Shown here: one piece after another, positions 23,851 through 36,979 of the stretch | Layout of the letters: each line of letters opens with the position of its first letter | Numbering within the stretch: position 1 is the stretch's first letter | Assembly (NCBI RefSeq): GCF_009730915.1 | Contig: NC_052484.1 | Location: forward strand, 3,252,054-3,316,053 | Reading direction: 5' to 3' | Source: Dioscorea cayenensis subsp. rotundata | Taxonomy: Eukaryota > Streptophyta > Magnoliopsida > Dioscoreales > Dioscoreaceae | Length of the DNA stretch: 64,000 nt | Translations under genes and position numbers: made by a program | The notes under the pieces: model-generated | Database searches by the model: none | What the model was told of the DNA's origin: nothing | What the model saw: only the letters and a program-made list of their open reading frames with translations

Positions 23851-23860
23851 TAGTGCCAAT

Positions 23861-24430
23861 AGATTAATAGGTTGTTAATATATATTCTCTCTAGTCTTTT
23901 TTTTATTGATCCAATTTTGAGGTTTTTTTTATTATCATTTTACTTTATTCACTAAAAAAATTTATGAAATATGAAATATTATTTTTTTAAATTTATCTCT
24001 TATATTTAATATATTTTTATAATTTCAAATAAATTATATTTAATCTTAAAAAATTAAAATAATTTTTATAAATTTTAAATTACTAACTAATTTTAACCGG
24101 TTAAAATACACAAGTAAAAAAACCAGAGTCATATTTATTAATTCAATTTTAAATTTTATTAATATAAATAACTATTATCACAAAATTAAAAAATAAAAAA
24201 TTAATAATTGAACCACAAGCACCCAAAAAAAAAAACCCCAACCCTTTCCTAATTTATAAACTTAACAAATAAATAAATAATAATTCATAAATCATTTTTT
24301 TTTAAAAACCCCCCCAAAACCACCTCCCTTCTCCCTCCTGTCTGAACTATGGCGGCTAAACAAATCCCCAAAATAAATAAATAAATAAACCAAACCAAAC
24401 CAAAACAAAACAAAATAATAATAATAATAA

Positions 24431-24462
<32 letters not shown>

Positions 24463-24585
24463 AAATAAAAAATAATACCTCTGGAGTCTGGACCCCACTC
24501 TCCTACACTGACCCCGTTGTCCATGGACCCCACCTTCCCATGTGCTCTTCTCTCTGTCTCCCCCTTCTCAATCATTACTCTCTCT

Positions 24586-24588
<3 letters not shown>
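23861..24588. other. Upstream region of the TCP gene
   Basis: Contains (AAATA)/(AAAC)-type simple repeats at about 24379-24478. A C-rich stretch follows and probably holds the TCP 5' UTR. No other gene recognised. Confidence 0.5.

Positions 24589-24616
<28 letters not shown>
24589..24616 (+). repeat. (CT)n tract in the TCP 5' leader
   Basis: About 13 CT units starting 40 bp before the chosen ATG. CT-rich leaders are common in plant 5' UTRs, which is one reason the ATG at 24628 is preferred over that at 24523. Confidence 0.85.
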
Positions 24617-24619
<3 letters not shown>

Positions 24620-24627
24620 CTGCTCCC

Positions 24628-25272
24628 ATGTCCTCCTCCGACCCTCCTCCGCCTCCTCGCCAGCTACCGGCGCCGGCCAAGAAAGCCCCATCCAAGGACC
24701 GCCACAGCAAGGTCGACGGCCGAGGCCGCCGCATCCGCATGCCCATCATCTGCGCCGCCCGCGTCTTCCAACTCACCCGTGAACTCGGCCACAAATCCGA
24801 CGGCCAAACCATCGAATGGCTCCTACGCCAAGCCGAACCTTCCATCATAGCCGCCACCGGCTCCGGCACCACTCCTGCTTCCTTCTCCTCCTCTTCCCCT
24901 TCACTCCGCGCCTCCTCCACCATCACCTCCTCTCCCGCCGCCCCTTTCATCCTCGGCAAGCGTCTCCGCTCTGACGACGAAGACAAGGACGACGCCGTCG
25001 CTCAAGCCGGCATGAGCGCTTTCTGGGCTGTTCCCACCCGCCCGGACTTCGGCCAGATGTGGGGCTTCGCCGCCGCCGCCGCTGCCGGCGCTGAGATCGT
25101 CGTCCCTCCTCGCTTCCCTTCTGGACCAGTCGGTGAAGCTTCCGCCGCCAGGGTCGGTAACTACCTTCCTATGGCTCAAGGTCATTTGAATCTATTAGCC
25201 TCTTTATCCGCCGCCGCGCCACCTCCGGCCGCCACTGCCGCCACCGGCCGTCGAGAAGACGAACCACGCTGA
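24628..25272 (+). CDS. TCP: Class I TCP transcription factor (PCF type)
   Basis: Single-exon gene for 214 residues. Residues about 22-77 form a TCP domain: the basic region [17 protein letters not shown], helix 1 with [18 protein letters not shown], and helix 2 with [14 protein letters not shown]. The short basic region is the class I form, and Cys42 occupies the position of the redox-sensitive class I Cys. Such proteins bind GGNCCCAC-like sites and promote growth and cell-cycle gene expression. The rest is Ser/Ala/Pro-rich, with [20 protein letters not shown] and a C-terminal Ala-rich tail, as in small class I members such as the TCP7/TCP21 group. An in-frame upstream ATG at 24523 would add a low-complexity Ser/Leu run encoded by the CT tract and is thought untranslated. 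The coding part is markedly GC-rich. Confidence 0.93.
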   Translation: MSSSDPPPPPRQLPAPAKKAPSKDRHSKVDGRGRRIRMPIICAARVFQLTRELGHKSDGQTIEWLLRQAEPSIIAATGSGTTPASFSSSSPSLRASSTITSSPAAPFILGKRLRSDDEDKDDAVAQAGMSAFWAVPTRPDFGQMWGFAAAAAAGAEIVVPPRFPSGPVGEASAARVGNYLPMAQGHLNLLASLSAAAPPPAATAATGRREDEPR

Positions 25273-25799
25273 TCTTTTTTCCAAAGTTAGGGTTTTGTGA
25301 TCTTGGTTTCCGGAAAAAAAAAAAAGAAGGATCAAAGCTTTGGATTTTGATTGATTGATTGATTGATGCCCATGTTGGTCGGTTGGTTCCTCTTCAGATC
25401 AAAAATCCCTCTCATTTGCATCAATGAATCCCTATGAACACTCCAGTTAGGGTTTCATGGGGGAGTTAAAAGGAAACAATACTATCTATACTGGAGTGTG
25501 CAGAGTTCCCAAATGATTTCCAACTGTAAGTCTACTTACTTACTGCTTTCTGAACTTCATCTTCATCTCTTGTGTATTCTAGTCATTGTTCTGGCATTGT
25601 TTGCTATTGTTGTTCACTGTTTGGAATAATTTGTATGCTATGTTTATCATCTTGCATTTGTATAAGTTTGAAATAAGTGTTGTTGTTTCTACTTTTTCCT
25701 GAGGTTGTTGTATTTGTATATACTAGAAACTTTTTCTGATAATTCTCCTCTCATTTATTCTTAACAGTTTATCTGTTTATTGTGGAGTTTATTTGTGTT
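25273..25799 (+). other. TCP 3' UTR and downstream DNA
   Basis: Contains two AGGGTTT motifs and CAACTGTAAGTCT at about 25520, a possible donor for a 3' UTR intron. No coding sequence recognised. Confidence 0.4.
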
Positions 25800-26350
25800 T
25801 TGTAATTATTTTGTTTGGATTCATGCATTAAATCTATAATCAACTTTGGCTTCTTATCATTGTTAGGAATTTATCAGTTTATTCTAAAGTTGAGTTGTAG
25901 AATTTTTGTTATGTTTTGTACTACTTGTTGTTGATGTTGTTGTAGTTATTGTGTTTGGGTTCATACATTTATCATAAATCTATAAGTGGGGTTGGGTTGT
26001 GGAATTTTAATTTTTTTTTTCTTTTGTAGTTGTTGTGTTTGAGTTTATGCATTAATTATAAATCTATAACCAACTTTGGCTTGCATGAGATTGTTGTAAA
26101 TACTAAAAAGTTGTTTGGTAATTTGCCTCTTATTCATTGTTGTAAATTTATCTTTTCATTGTGGAGTGGAGTGCTTGAAGTTTAGTTCTGACAGTGTTCT
26201 ATACACTAAAGTTCTCTTGTACTTTGTCCTTGTTATTCATTTTTTAAAATTTAAATGATTTATAAGTTTACTGTAGAGTTGAGTTCTGCAATTTTAACTG
26301 GATTTTGTATTTAATGTGTTTGGATTCATACATCAATTAATTTGAAAGTT
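25800..26350. repeat. Degenerate tandem repeats downstream of TCP
   Basis: TTTGGATTCATGCATTAAATCTATAA-like words recur at about 25812, 25952, 26035 and 26317, accompanied by CAACTTTGGCTT, GTTTATTNTRRAGTTGAGTT and GTTTTGTANT. Units are roughly 80-280 bp apart and strongly diverged. Confidence 0.6.
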
Positions 26351-29300
26351 CATCTGAAAAGTTATCAGTTAATTAAGAAGTGGATTTTCAATTGTATTTT
26401 GTAGTTATTATATCTGAGAATTCATGCCTTCATCACAACAATCTGCTCTCCTTGAATCTTTGTTAGAAAACAAACAGTTGTTTTTGGAGTGGAATTTTGG
26501 AATTTTTATGGAGTTGATCTGGCTAACTTTTGGATGTTGAAGGGAAGTGGATGGAATTCTTGTGAAAGTACTGAAGTGACACTTGCATGAATGAAAAATC
26601 AGGCTTTTCAAATAGTGAAAAATGTCCTTCAATTTATATCTACCTGAAAACAGTATTGTCTAAATAAGGTGCTATTATTCTTTCTTTTTTGCTATTAAGT
26701 TGAGAAGCATTTTGTTTAAATATAGCAGGGTAAACTGACAGAGTATATATTGTCCTATATTTAGTCATAGTTTACATTTATAGAGAAATGCTTGTATTCC
26801 TTTCTGAATATCATTTCTGTTTATATACCTGACAACACTAGAGTAATTTACTTGTTAGTCCTTAGATATTTGCATACTTACTTGCTGATATACACTTAGT
26901 TAAAACTCTTTAAATTATGATAAATTTTTTATTAGTATCTGTTTTTTTTTTCTTTTTAAGTGATTTTTTTTAAATATCAAATGTGTTTTTTTTCTACTGC
27001 TTGGTTCCTTCACTGTCAATAATTTTCCATGAAAAGAATATCCTGTTGCTGTTGGGCCCAATAATAATTTTTTAATTTGAGATGGTTTATAAATCAATTG
27101 AAATTGAAATAGTTAAAAATAAGTTTTGACCAAAAAAAAAAGATTTTTTGTGTGGAAGTTGAACACTGTGGTATAATTATTTTCCTCTTAAAATTAACTT
27201 ATAAAAAGATTTATTTATCTAGAATCATTTCCTAGTTTAAGATGGAGAAAACAAAAAATTTCTTTATTTCTTTATTATTATTATTAATTAAAATGTAGAA
27301 TCCATGTCAGACCTATGAAAAACAAATATATCTTGCTTGATGAAGTTAAAAAAAAAAAACAAGAATCCATCACATTAACACTGACAGAAATATCAGGACC
27401 CCCTAGAAATTCTCTAGAAATAACAAAAATAAAAATAATTAAAGGAAAAAAAACTATTGATAAACAGTATGATTTGGGATGCTCACTAGAGTTTGCAATG
27501 TCCAATGTTGTTATTCTTGGACACCATTTTAGTCACTGTTCATCACTGTTTCTTTAAGGGAACGATGCTGACATCTCTGCATTTCTTTGCTGCCATGTTC
27601 TTGGATTTATTTGTGATTAATATCCATGGTTTATATTATATTACCTTTACTATTAAATGTTCTTTTAATTACTCTTTGTAAAAAATATATCAGGTTGGTT
27701 TGAATGGATTTGGAGTTCTTTGTAACTTAAAATCTATATTTTTTAAATTTAGTGTTTGTTTTAAAGTATTTTTTTAAAATGTTTTTGAAATTTCTTGAAT
27801 GAAGGGTTTTGTTTTACTGTAAAAAATGACTATAAAACAGAATATTCAGTGTTTTAATGACGATGGAATCCCTCATGTGATGAACATACGAGGGATTCTC
27901 TTTTTCAAATTGAGTGTATGCTAATTTATAAATAATAATTTCTAAACTCTAAGCTATTTTTATTTTTTTCAAAAAAAATCAAATAGATAAAATAATTAAG
28001 ATAATATGCATACTCAAACAAGTTTATCATTTCATTATTAATTATTATTATTAGCTCTGAAAAATTTACTCTAGTATTTATTTATTTTTTTAATTCAAAT
28101 GTTAACCAATTTCAAAATTTTATTTTAAAATATTTTGAATTATCAAATATTTTTTACTAATTATTTAATATTCTGCTTAAAAATTAATTTAATTTAAGAT
28201 AAGAAACCATTAAATTTAAATGAGAAATATTTTTTATTTCATAAAATTAAATTGTAAATTACCATAACTAGAATAATATTAAGGAACCCGATGTCACTTT
28301 TTATAACTAGGGGAATGGTTTATAAGCCAGCTCCGATGTCGGGGTTACTATCTCCCACTAAAAAAATGTATTATTTAATTATTTAATGAAATCTTATCCT
28401 TTGCATTGGTATTGAATAGTTTAAATTGACAATGAATTATTTGAATTAATTCACGTGAGATTAGTTGATAATTTAATTATTAATTAAATTAACAATTAAT
28501 TTAATTTATTATTACTAATTATTAATTATAACCTTTTAAATATAATAATAAATAATATAAATAAATTAAAAACTAATAATTAATAAATATTTAATAATTA
28601 GTATATCATAACAAATTGATATAATAAAGTATGGGGAAATTTACCATAAGTAATCATACCCTCAAAATACATTCAACCAAACATGTGTTTTCCAATTCCA
28701 GATTTATAAATTTTTCCAAACAAATATAAAATCTTATAATACAATAATTCCAGTTGCATCCAACCAAACACAAGATTTGACTGCACTGTATTTTGAAAAC
28801 CAAGTATTTCCAGTTACATTGTAACTAGAAATCCACTGCATTTAGAATTACAATCAACCAAACGCCACCTTAATGTTTTTTTGGATACATTTTTGTTGAA
28901 ATTTCACAATTAATTTAGTTATCAAGAATTTTTTTTAAGAATACTTTTTTTTAGTGAGAATATTTACAACCTATTAATCATATCATGTTAATATGATATA
29001 AAGGTTGAGAAGATCTGTCTACAACCCTAGTAAAATAAACTGGGAGGGGTGTAAAAAGGATTGGATTGAAGTACTAAAAAGACTTGGGAAAATTTATACT
29101 GATATATACGCCGGAATGTCTACACTAGCGCATGGAAGCCACGCTGTCAAATCTACCTAGCAGTGCCACATCACTAAAGTTGGCCACGTTATCTTGGGGT
29201 GTCCAAGTTATCCTTCACCCACTTGTCTAAATAGCCCCCTTCTTCTTTCCTTCCCAAACAAACTTCTCTCTCATACCGAGAGACAAAGGGATACAAAATA

Positions 29301-29506
29301 CCTAAATTTCTTCAGAGATCGCCTTCTAGACCAGGTGTTCCCGGATGAGAGAAGGAGAAAACGGTAGCCCATTTCACCAACACCTTCTCCATTTCCAGAC
29401 AGAGAGACGATCATCCTGTGTTCATTCACCAATCCAGTGAAAGAGAGTTCAGTAAAACCCTAGCTAGACCAAGAGGACAACACCATTGTTGTTGAGGAGG
29501 TAGAAG
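26351..29506. other. AT-rich intergenic DNA
   Basis: No gene recognised. 28640-28870 repeats AACCAAACA(C/T) and ATTTCCAGTTACATT words and may be an unclassified repeat. From about 29040 the GC content rises and likely includes the MULE transposase 5' region. Confidence 0.45.
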
Positions 29507-32500
29507 ATGGCTGTGAATTGGGAAATACATCATGAAGGGGATGAACCACCCGAAGACTGTAAGTACCCTTGGCCTTTAATCAAACCTTGTAACATTTGGT
29601 AGTATTTTTCCTCTTAGACGTGATTGTTATGCCAGGATAGAGCAAGCAGTTGTCAATTGGCGTGGTTTTTGTTTGAATGACATGAAAATATGAAACAATG
29701 TTGAAGAACTCGAAGATGTTCTTTATGTTGGTTATGTTCTTTGTTTATTAAAACTACTCTTGAAGAATGCCTAACTTTCATGATGTATTTGAGTAAGATT
29801 AATTGACAGAAATATTTAGCATGTAAGATATAACTGATTGAAACAATAGTTTAATCAAAGTTCGTGACCTCTCTAAATAATTCACTTGTATATAACTTAG
29901 AGATTAAGAAAATCATATTAGTTTTTCAAAAGGGATAAAATTGCATTCACTATACATGGAGAGATTTAACTTTGTTTTGACTTTGTGTAATTTTATCTCT
30001 AAATGATTGGAAGTAAGGTTCACCAAAGTTTGCTTTTTTAAATCCCAAAATGATCCAAAGTATTATACTATTATTTAGGGTAGCCACTACCATGTTTTTA
30101 TTTATGTGGGAGAATGAAAAAGCTAGTTGACATAGTTTGAAAATAATGTCTTTGAGCTATTGTAGTTCTAAGACAATGCAACAAAATAGGCATAGAACAT
30201 CTAAATATTTAAAATCCCATGCAATTGATGAATGCAATTAATTTTTTCATGATTTCAAATATTATGGTGGCATGTGATTTAATTTTCTTCTCATTAATGG
30301 ATGCAATTTTTTATTTTTTATTTTTTTGCATGATGACTGTTTATTTCATTTACTAGTTTGGAATGTTCACTTGTAATTATGGCATGGTAATTAATTTAAT
30401 ACGCATGTTGTTGCCTGTTTTGAATTAGTTAATGTGTTAATTTTAATTTATCTTCACTTGTAATGATTTTTTACTTTCATAGTTGAATGGTTAATTTATC
30501 TTACATGAGTTTATTTTGGTTGTTTAGTTTATTTGCCTATGTAACTTGAATGATTTTTTCAAGTTTCATAGTATAATCTATTTACTTATGTGGATTGAGT
30601 ACTTCAATATATTGATTTAACATATTAGGGCTCATTCATATTATTTCAAGTTGGTGATTAGGTAGGTTAATTTCTATATTGATTCCACTTTACCTTCATT
30701 TGATGGTTTGGATGAGTTAACCTCAATGAATTATTTAAGTTTATGTGTTTAATTAATTTGCATATGTAGATTGAGTAATTCAATATATTGATTTTACATG
30801 TTAGTGTTTACATAAGTAGATTATCTTAGGCTCATTCTAAATACATATAGTATGGCATTTGAAGTCATTATACTTACTGAGAATAATTTATTTCCAATAC
30901 CAACAGCAAAATTATTCACAATTCGGCTGCATTATATGGTGGATGACATAGAAGACATGGCATGACTTATAGATTATTGTTTTATAGATCAGATGTCCAA
31001 GTTGGAGTTAATTTCTATGGCAAAAGAATTTAGGTTAGATGTTGAAGGAAGTAGTTTTTTGTGGAGAATTGTAAATGGTCATGGTAAAGGGTTGCAAGAG
31101 ATAAAAAATGATTTAGATGCATTGATTATGGGAAACTCTATTGCTTTTAATAGGGAGATGTATGTCTACATTAAACTTGAAAATATTTCTTGTGTCCATG
31201 GAGAAGTTCAGACAAGTAGTGTTGACCTATTGAATGATGTAGAAATAGTACAAGAAACAAAAGTAGATAGAAGAAGAAGCTATGGAGGATGAATTTAAAA
31301 ATGAAGAGGAAGTTGTAGAGGATGCAGACTTAGAGGGGATTTTATTAGGAAGAGAATGTGAGGATAAAACAGTTGATGAGGATAATAACTTCCATGATTC
31401 AGACTACAATTTACATGGGGAAACATATTAAGAAGATGTGGAGGATTCTGCAAGGGTTAGAACTGATGTAGAAGTAGAAGGGGATCCTGGAAGAGTGGGA
31501 AGGGATGGGGATGCAGATTCTGAATATGCAGACTTGGTTCCTATTAGGCCAAGATATGCAGAATTTAATGAGGAAGTTGACATGAAAACCCCACAATTTA
31601 ATGCAGAATTTAGAAGTTTCAAACAATTTGAAGAGGCTGTCAAAAATTGTTTTGTAATGAACTTCAAGCCTAACAACAAAAGAAAATGCAAAGCATTCTA
31701 TAAGAATGGATGCCCCTTCTACTTATGGGCTTCTCCCATGGTCAATGATAGAAACATAGTCCAAATTAAGCCAGGGTATTTGGATCATGAGTGTTCAAGA
31801 GATCATCTGAATAGACATGTCAATGCAGATTGGATAACACTTAATTATTTAGAGCAGTTTAGGGCAGACCCTGCATGGAAAATTGTTGAAATCATCCAAG
31901 CTATAAAGAGCAATCAAGAAGTTGATATAAGCAGGTTGAAAACTTATAGGGCAAAGTGCATTGCCAATAGGTATGAAATTAAGTTCATTGTTTTTAAAGC
32001 ATATTCTATTTCTTCCATTATGTATGCACAATAAACCTTAACACTTTCTTTTTGGTTTTTGTTTTTGTTTTTGTTTTTGTTTTTTTGTTTTTTTGTTTTT
32101 TGTTTTTTTGTTTTTTGTTTTTGTTTTTGTGTTCCTTTCTTATTCATAATTTGGAAAAGTCTCATAGATGGGGATGAGGTGTCCCAGATGAAAAGATTAA
32201 ATGATTACAGGCTAGAATTGCTAAAGACCCATCCTGGATTAACCATCATTGTCAAGTGTACAAATGAAGGGGTCTTTCAATCACTATATGTTTGCCTAGC
32301 TCCATTTAGAGCAGGATTTCTTGCAGGTTGCAGGTATTTACTATCTCTGGATGACTGCTTCTTGAAGGGGCTGTATGGAGGGCAGCTACTAACTGCTGTT
32401 GGGATAGATGCAAATGATTGCATCTATCCCATTGATTGGGCCTTGGTAAATAAAGAGAACAAAGAAAATTGGAAGGAGTTCTTGTAGGTGACTAATATCA

Positions 32501-32718
32501 ATTAAACATGGTTTAATGCAGTGTTTTTTATTATGATTTTTACTGATCTTTAGCAATTGTGTTTTGATTTTTGATTTTTTTTTTTAAGGTTCTAGTCCAG
32601 GATTTGAGAATTATTGATAGCAAGCAATGAGCCTTCATGACTGACAGACAAAAAGTATGACACCTTATACTCTTCAGTTGATTTAAATAAATTGATTATC
32701 TATTATGCTTGTCCTGAT

Positions 32719-32749
<31 letters not shown>

Positions 32750-33912
32750 TTGCCTCTTCAATTGGTTATAATGGTGGTGATGTGGCCATTAATAAAAAAA
32801 ATTAATTAGGGGTTAATACCTACAATTGCAGAGCTATTTCCATCTTGTGAGCACATATATTGTGTTAGACACATTCACTCAAATTTTAGGAAGACATTTA
32901 GGGGCAAAGCACTCAAAGACCAATTATAGGCTTGTGCTAAAGCCACTCACATTAGTGCATTTAAGAAAGAAATGGAGATTCTGAAGGGGATGTCTGTAGG
33001 GGCATATGACTACATGAAAAAGATTGAACCTAAACATTGGAGCAGGCCTATTTCCAAAGTAAATTTAAATGTGACATACTAGTAAACAATTTGTGTAAGT
33101 GCTTTAATAGTCACATACTAGAAGCTAGGACAAAGGGTGTCATCACCATGAATGAGATGATTATGACACAATCAATGAAGAGAATTCAAAAAAGAAGGGA
33201 TGCAATGCAGAAGGTCACCATAACACATTGCCCTAGAATAATGAAAAAGCTTGAGAAGGTAAAACAGCTTAGTTGGTTCTATAACATGACTTGGTCAGGG
33301 GGGACAAGTACTAAGTTATAGGGCCCGAAGGCCAGTTTGTGGTTGATAAGAAGCTTTGCACATGTTCTTGTAGAAGATGACAATTGAGTGGAGTTACATG
33401 TAGCCATGCTGTTTTAGTTTTGTTTTACAACAAAAAAAAAAAATCAGAAAATTACATACATAATTGTTATAGGGTCGACACCTTCATGGACACCTATAGG
33501 AACATATTAAATCCAACACATGATAGAGACTCATGGCCTAGGAGTGAACAAGGGCCTATCATCCCACCTGACCCAATAAATAGGAGAAGAGGTAGGAAGA
33601 CCATGCTTAGGAGAAGAGAAGATGATGAGAACATTGGTTGTACTCATGGCAAGGTCAGCAAAAAGGGTATAAAAATGAGATGCAGTATTTGTTGTATAAC
33701 ATGCCACAATAAGAGGTATCATGGAGTTCAGGTTAGTACTCTATTGTATGCTTGTTCTGTTAAACATATGTATATATATGTATATATATAACACTAATTT
33801 AATATGTTACACATATTACTGATCTGTTTGTCAGGGGAATAAAAAAACTTCAGGAGGGCAAAACCAGGTAGAGGCATCTCACGCTGAAAATGAGGCAACT
33901 ACAATAGGATAA
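29507..33912 (+). pseudogene. Decayed MuDR-type MULE transposase gene
   Basis: Domains appear in order: a possible first exon (29507-29558), a PB1-like N-terminal segment (KLFTIRLHYMV near 30908, then MSKLELISMAKEF from 30993), an acidic linker, the MuDR zinc-containing DNA-binding part (about 31590-31970, KAFYKNGCPFYLWAS, GYLDHECSRDH), the MULE catalytic region (about 32165-32486, LDDCFLKGLYGGQLLTAVGID) and further pieces to 33320. A SWIM-like remnant and a zinc-knuckle-like end follow (CSICCITCHNKR, about 33680). It has an in-frame TAA at 31429, further stops (for example in the piece after 32590, IDSKQ then TGA) and frameshifts, so it is not functional. The terminal inverted repeats were not found. 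It is a different family from the ULP element at 14154. Confidence 0.85.
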
Positions 33913-33959
33913 CCAACAAATGAACCACAACAACATGTGAGTGTCTCACTTAAGAACTT

Positions 33960-34680
33960 TATGGGTAGTATAGTTCATATGGCCATCTCTCAACTAGGGA
34001 CGTTCATAGAATGAACTAAATTTTAAAAAGAAAGAGAGAATTAAGATGAGAGAGAAAAAGTGAATTGGGTATGTGAATAGTATCATCAACCGTAGTCAAA
34101 GTTTATACTAGGTGGAGAAAAGGATAGTTGGGTGTTGTTGGTTTTTTTTTTTTAAAGTTTTCTATCAGAGTGTTAGTAGAAATCGGGTTGAACGGTTTCA
34201 TATAAACAATATAAATTGGATGAGAATTAGATTTTAAATTTATGAATGTTAGATGACGTAGCCTCATAGCATACATCAACTGGGATGCTCATAGAAGAGA
34301 GAGAACAAAGATGAGAGAGACAGAGAACTGGGTATGTCAATAGTATCATCAACAATAGCCAAAGCTTGTACTGGGTGGAGAAAGGGGTAGTTGGATGTTA
34401 TTAGGTTTTTTTAATTTTTTTTTTTATGAGTGTGTTAGTAGAATTCGGGTTGGACGATTCAAATTGTTTGAGTTACTATTTTGATGATGATCTGACGATT
34501 CAGATCAAAGTACTGTATATCTCAATTTGTCACTATACCACTATTCATAAACACAATAACAATATTAACTGTGCATCCCATGTGCTATTATGTGTAAGCA
34601 CAATAATATCATTTAAATGAACAATATCAATTGGATGAGAATTAGCAGTTAGATTGAAATCCAATAGTTAGGATGAACGT
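33960..34680. repeat. Two diverged copies of an unclassified repeat
   Basis: GAGAGAGAAAAAGTGAATTG / GAGAGAGACAGAGAACTGG, GGGTATGTNAATAGTATCATC, GGTGGAGAAA and GTGTTAGTAGAAATCGG occur at 34050-34180 and again at 34300-34450. Both copies continue to GGATGAGAATTAG. A third relative is at 35800-36260. Confidence 0.7.
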
Positions 34681-34714
34681 TTGTAGATTATATATATATA
34701 TGGCAAAACATCTT

Positions 34715-34892
34715 CTATGGACGTCCAATTATCAGCCGTTGAATCGCGATCCAACGGCCGATATGATGAACAATAGTACTGTATGTTGTACTGTTCTAAA
34801 CAATAATTATTGTACTTATTACTGTATTACCTACTGTTCATCAATGCTGGCTATTGGATCGAGATTCAATGGCTGATAATGGACATCTATAG
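34715..34892. mobile_element. Foldback (long inverted repeat) element
   Basis: The left arm, about 34715-34778 (CTATGGACGTCCAATTATC, TTGAATCGCGATCCAACGG), is complementary at about 80% to the right arm, 34832-34892 (GGCTATTGGATCGAGATTC ... GGACATCTATAG), with about 50 bp between. It has no coding capacity and is flanked by TA-rich DNA. Confidence 0.75.
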
Positions 34893-34950
34893 ATTTTTTA
34901 TCTATGGACGTTCATAGATAAGTGGTCATATATATATATATATATATATA

Positions 34951-35224
34951 CTCCCCCCGTTCCTTTTTATCTGTCATGATTAACCGAATCTCACATACCA
35001 AAAAATTTAGTTATTTCATAAAATTTTATAAAAAAATTAGTTATAATTTCAAAATGACCCTAATTTATATCTTCGAATTTCTCTTTCATATTTAATTCCA
35101 ACAAGAGAGTTGAATATAGTGTTAAGAGTAATTTTGGAAAGAAAATAATAAATGTTTCTTGATATTAGAAAATGACAAATAAAAAAGATCATGAATTTGT
35201 GACAAATTAAAATGAACGGAGGAA

Positions 35225-35225
<1 letters not shown>
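34951..35225. mobile_element. Stowaway-type MITE
   Basis: Starts CTCCCCCCGTTCC directly after TA and ends GAACGGAGGAAG. The ends are inverted over about 25 bp (TATCTGTCA / TGACAAATTA). This terminal sequence and the ~275-bp size are characteristic of Stowaway (Tc1/mariner) MITEs of plants. Confidence 0.9.

Positions 35226-35228
<3 letters not shown>

Positions 35229-35268
<40 letters not shown>
35229..35268. repeat. (TA)n microsatellite
   Basis: About 20 TA units immediately beside the Stowaway end, consistent with insertion into a TA-rich target. Confidence 0.95.
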
Positions 35269-35271
<3 letters not shown>

Positions 35272-35799
35272 TAAGAAGGAATAAGGAAGGGGGTTTGAGT
35301 GAGGAGGTTGGTGGAAATTAGAATTAAAGAGTTTTTTTAATTTAAATAGCATTATAGTTATGATTAATATTATCATTATTAGCTTATTAATTGATGAGGA
35401 GATTCCAATTTCAAATTATTGTTATCGTTGATGGAGAAAAGAAAATAGAAAATACCACCTTCGCATTCAAAGTGTGATAACTCATTTCATCCATTTTTTT
35501 AATTGAGTGAGTGATTTATTTTGTTTATCTTTTAAAAAAAATGGTGTGAAATAATTTTTTTTATACTTATTACAATTGAGATTAATCTACTCCTGTTATA
35601 AGGTGAGATTACCTTTATTTGGATTATTTTTATTTTTAAAATGATGATTTAGCCCTAATAAGGGTGTTTGTAAAATTTTAAACCACTGCTTAATTCTCCA
35701 CAAATTATTGATTTTTTATAAACAATTTTTTTTATTAATATATATCTAGAAAATTTGTCAACTATAAATGTTCGGGGTTAAGAAAAATATAAATATAGA

Positions 35800-36260
35800 C
35801 ATAAATCAATGTAAAAACAATAGTATAAATAGTACCCAAATCATGTATTTGCATGGAGAATAGGTGGTTGGGTCTCTGTTTCTTTTTTAATAAATTTCCA
35901 AAAGAGTGTTAGTGGAAATCAAGTTGAATGGCTTTGATTGATTAAGTTACTGTTATGATCACGATGGTTCATATTAAAATAATGTATATCCCACTTTTCA
36001 CCGTATAACTACGAAAAACAATAAAATAAATAGTACCCAAATCATGGACTTGCATGGAGAATCAATGGTTCCGTGCAATTCATAATACTGTGCATCATGA
36101 TCTGATGATTCAAATCAAAGTATTGTATTGTATATTTCACGTTTTCACTGTGCAACTGCTCATAACACGATGTATTCTATTTTGTAATGTTGAAATTACT
36201 GTGTACAACCATTGTTCACAAAAAGAGATACTTTACCGCTGTTGGATTGATATCCAATGA
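35800..36260. repeat. Third copy of the 33960-34680 repeat family
   Basis: AATAGTACCCAAATCATG occurs twice inside (about 35828 and 36030), and AAGAGTGTTAGTGGAAATC and GATTCAAATCAAAGTATTGT match the earlier copies. It ends near GATTGATATCCAATGACTA. Confidence 0.6.
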
Positions 36261-36744
36261 CTATGTACAAATATTAGTAGAATACATTACATTATATATA
36301 TATATATATATATGGGAATTTGATGATGTTTATGTTGGTTTTGAAGAAATTTAGAATTAGTAAAAAAACATAGTTAATTGATTTATTTTAAAAAAAAAAC
36401 TGTCTTATATAAATATTTAGTCATTTATTTTGCTGTTTAATTCAGAAAACCAATCCAAATAAGGAAAAAATACAGAAAATCAAACCCATAAATATTTAAT
36501 TAAAAAAATAAGTGGTTTTTAACTTAAAAAGTCAATTTATTATCCTTGAGGTCCCGAGATTCTACAAATAAACAGAACACATGTTTCTTTTTTTCTTTTC
36601 TTAATCACTTACGCATTTCAACCCATTAAAAAAGATTTTAGTCATAAGTGCTAATTTGCTATTCAAATTCCAAGTCAAGCAAGTAAATACACACGAGTTG
36701 ACGATTAATCTCTGACTATGCACACTACTACTAACAGTCTAATT

Positions 36745-36860
36745 TATTAAAAAAAAAAGTTTACGCACACTTTTATTATTAAATCTTAATAATACAAACA
36801 TATATTGAAAGAACCCTCGATTTCTCCCCATATGTTTTAACCGCTCAACTATTGTGACCG
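36745..36860 (-). mobile_element. tRNA-derived SINE (candidate)
   Basis: On the minus strand it reads CAATAGTTGAGCGGTTAAAAC (A-box-like), then ATCGAGGGTTCTTTC (B-box region) about 30 bp later, and ends in an A-run (plus-strand position about 36748-36760). Confidence 0.5.
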
Positions 36861-36979
36861 TATTAAAAAAAAAAAAATCATATTTATAAATTTCCTTTAA
36901 AAAAAAAACCTACGAAAACTCAGTAAAACAATTAAATAATAAAGTGATTATTATCCACACTTACTTGGCACATGAAAAT

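Noticed and set aside
24523..24627. N-terminal extension of the TCP protein from the upstream in-frame ATG
   Set aside because: It would be a Ser/Leu run encoded by the CT tract, whereas TCP proteins of this group start close to the domain. Kept as an unlikely alternative.
32059..32160. Hydrophobic Phe/Leu-rich start of an open frame in the MULE transposase
   Set aside because: It is the translation of a T-rich (TTTTTG)n intron tract. The conserved transposase reading starts after it, near 32165.
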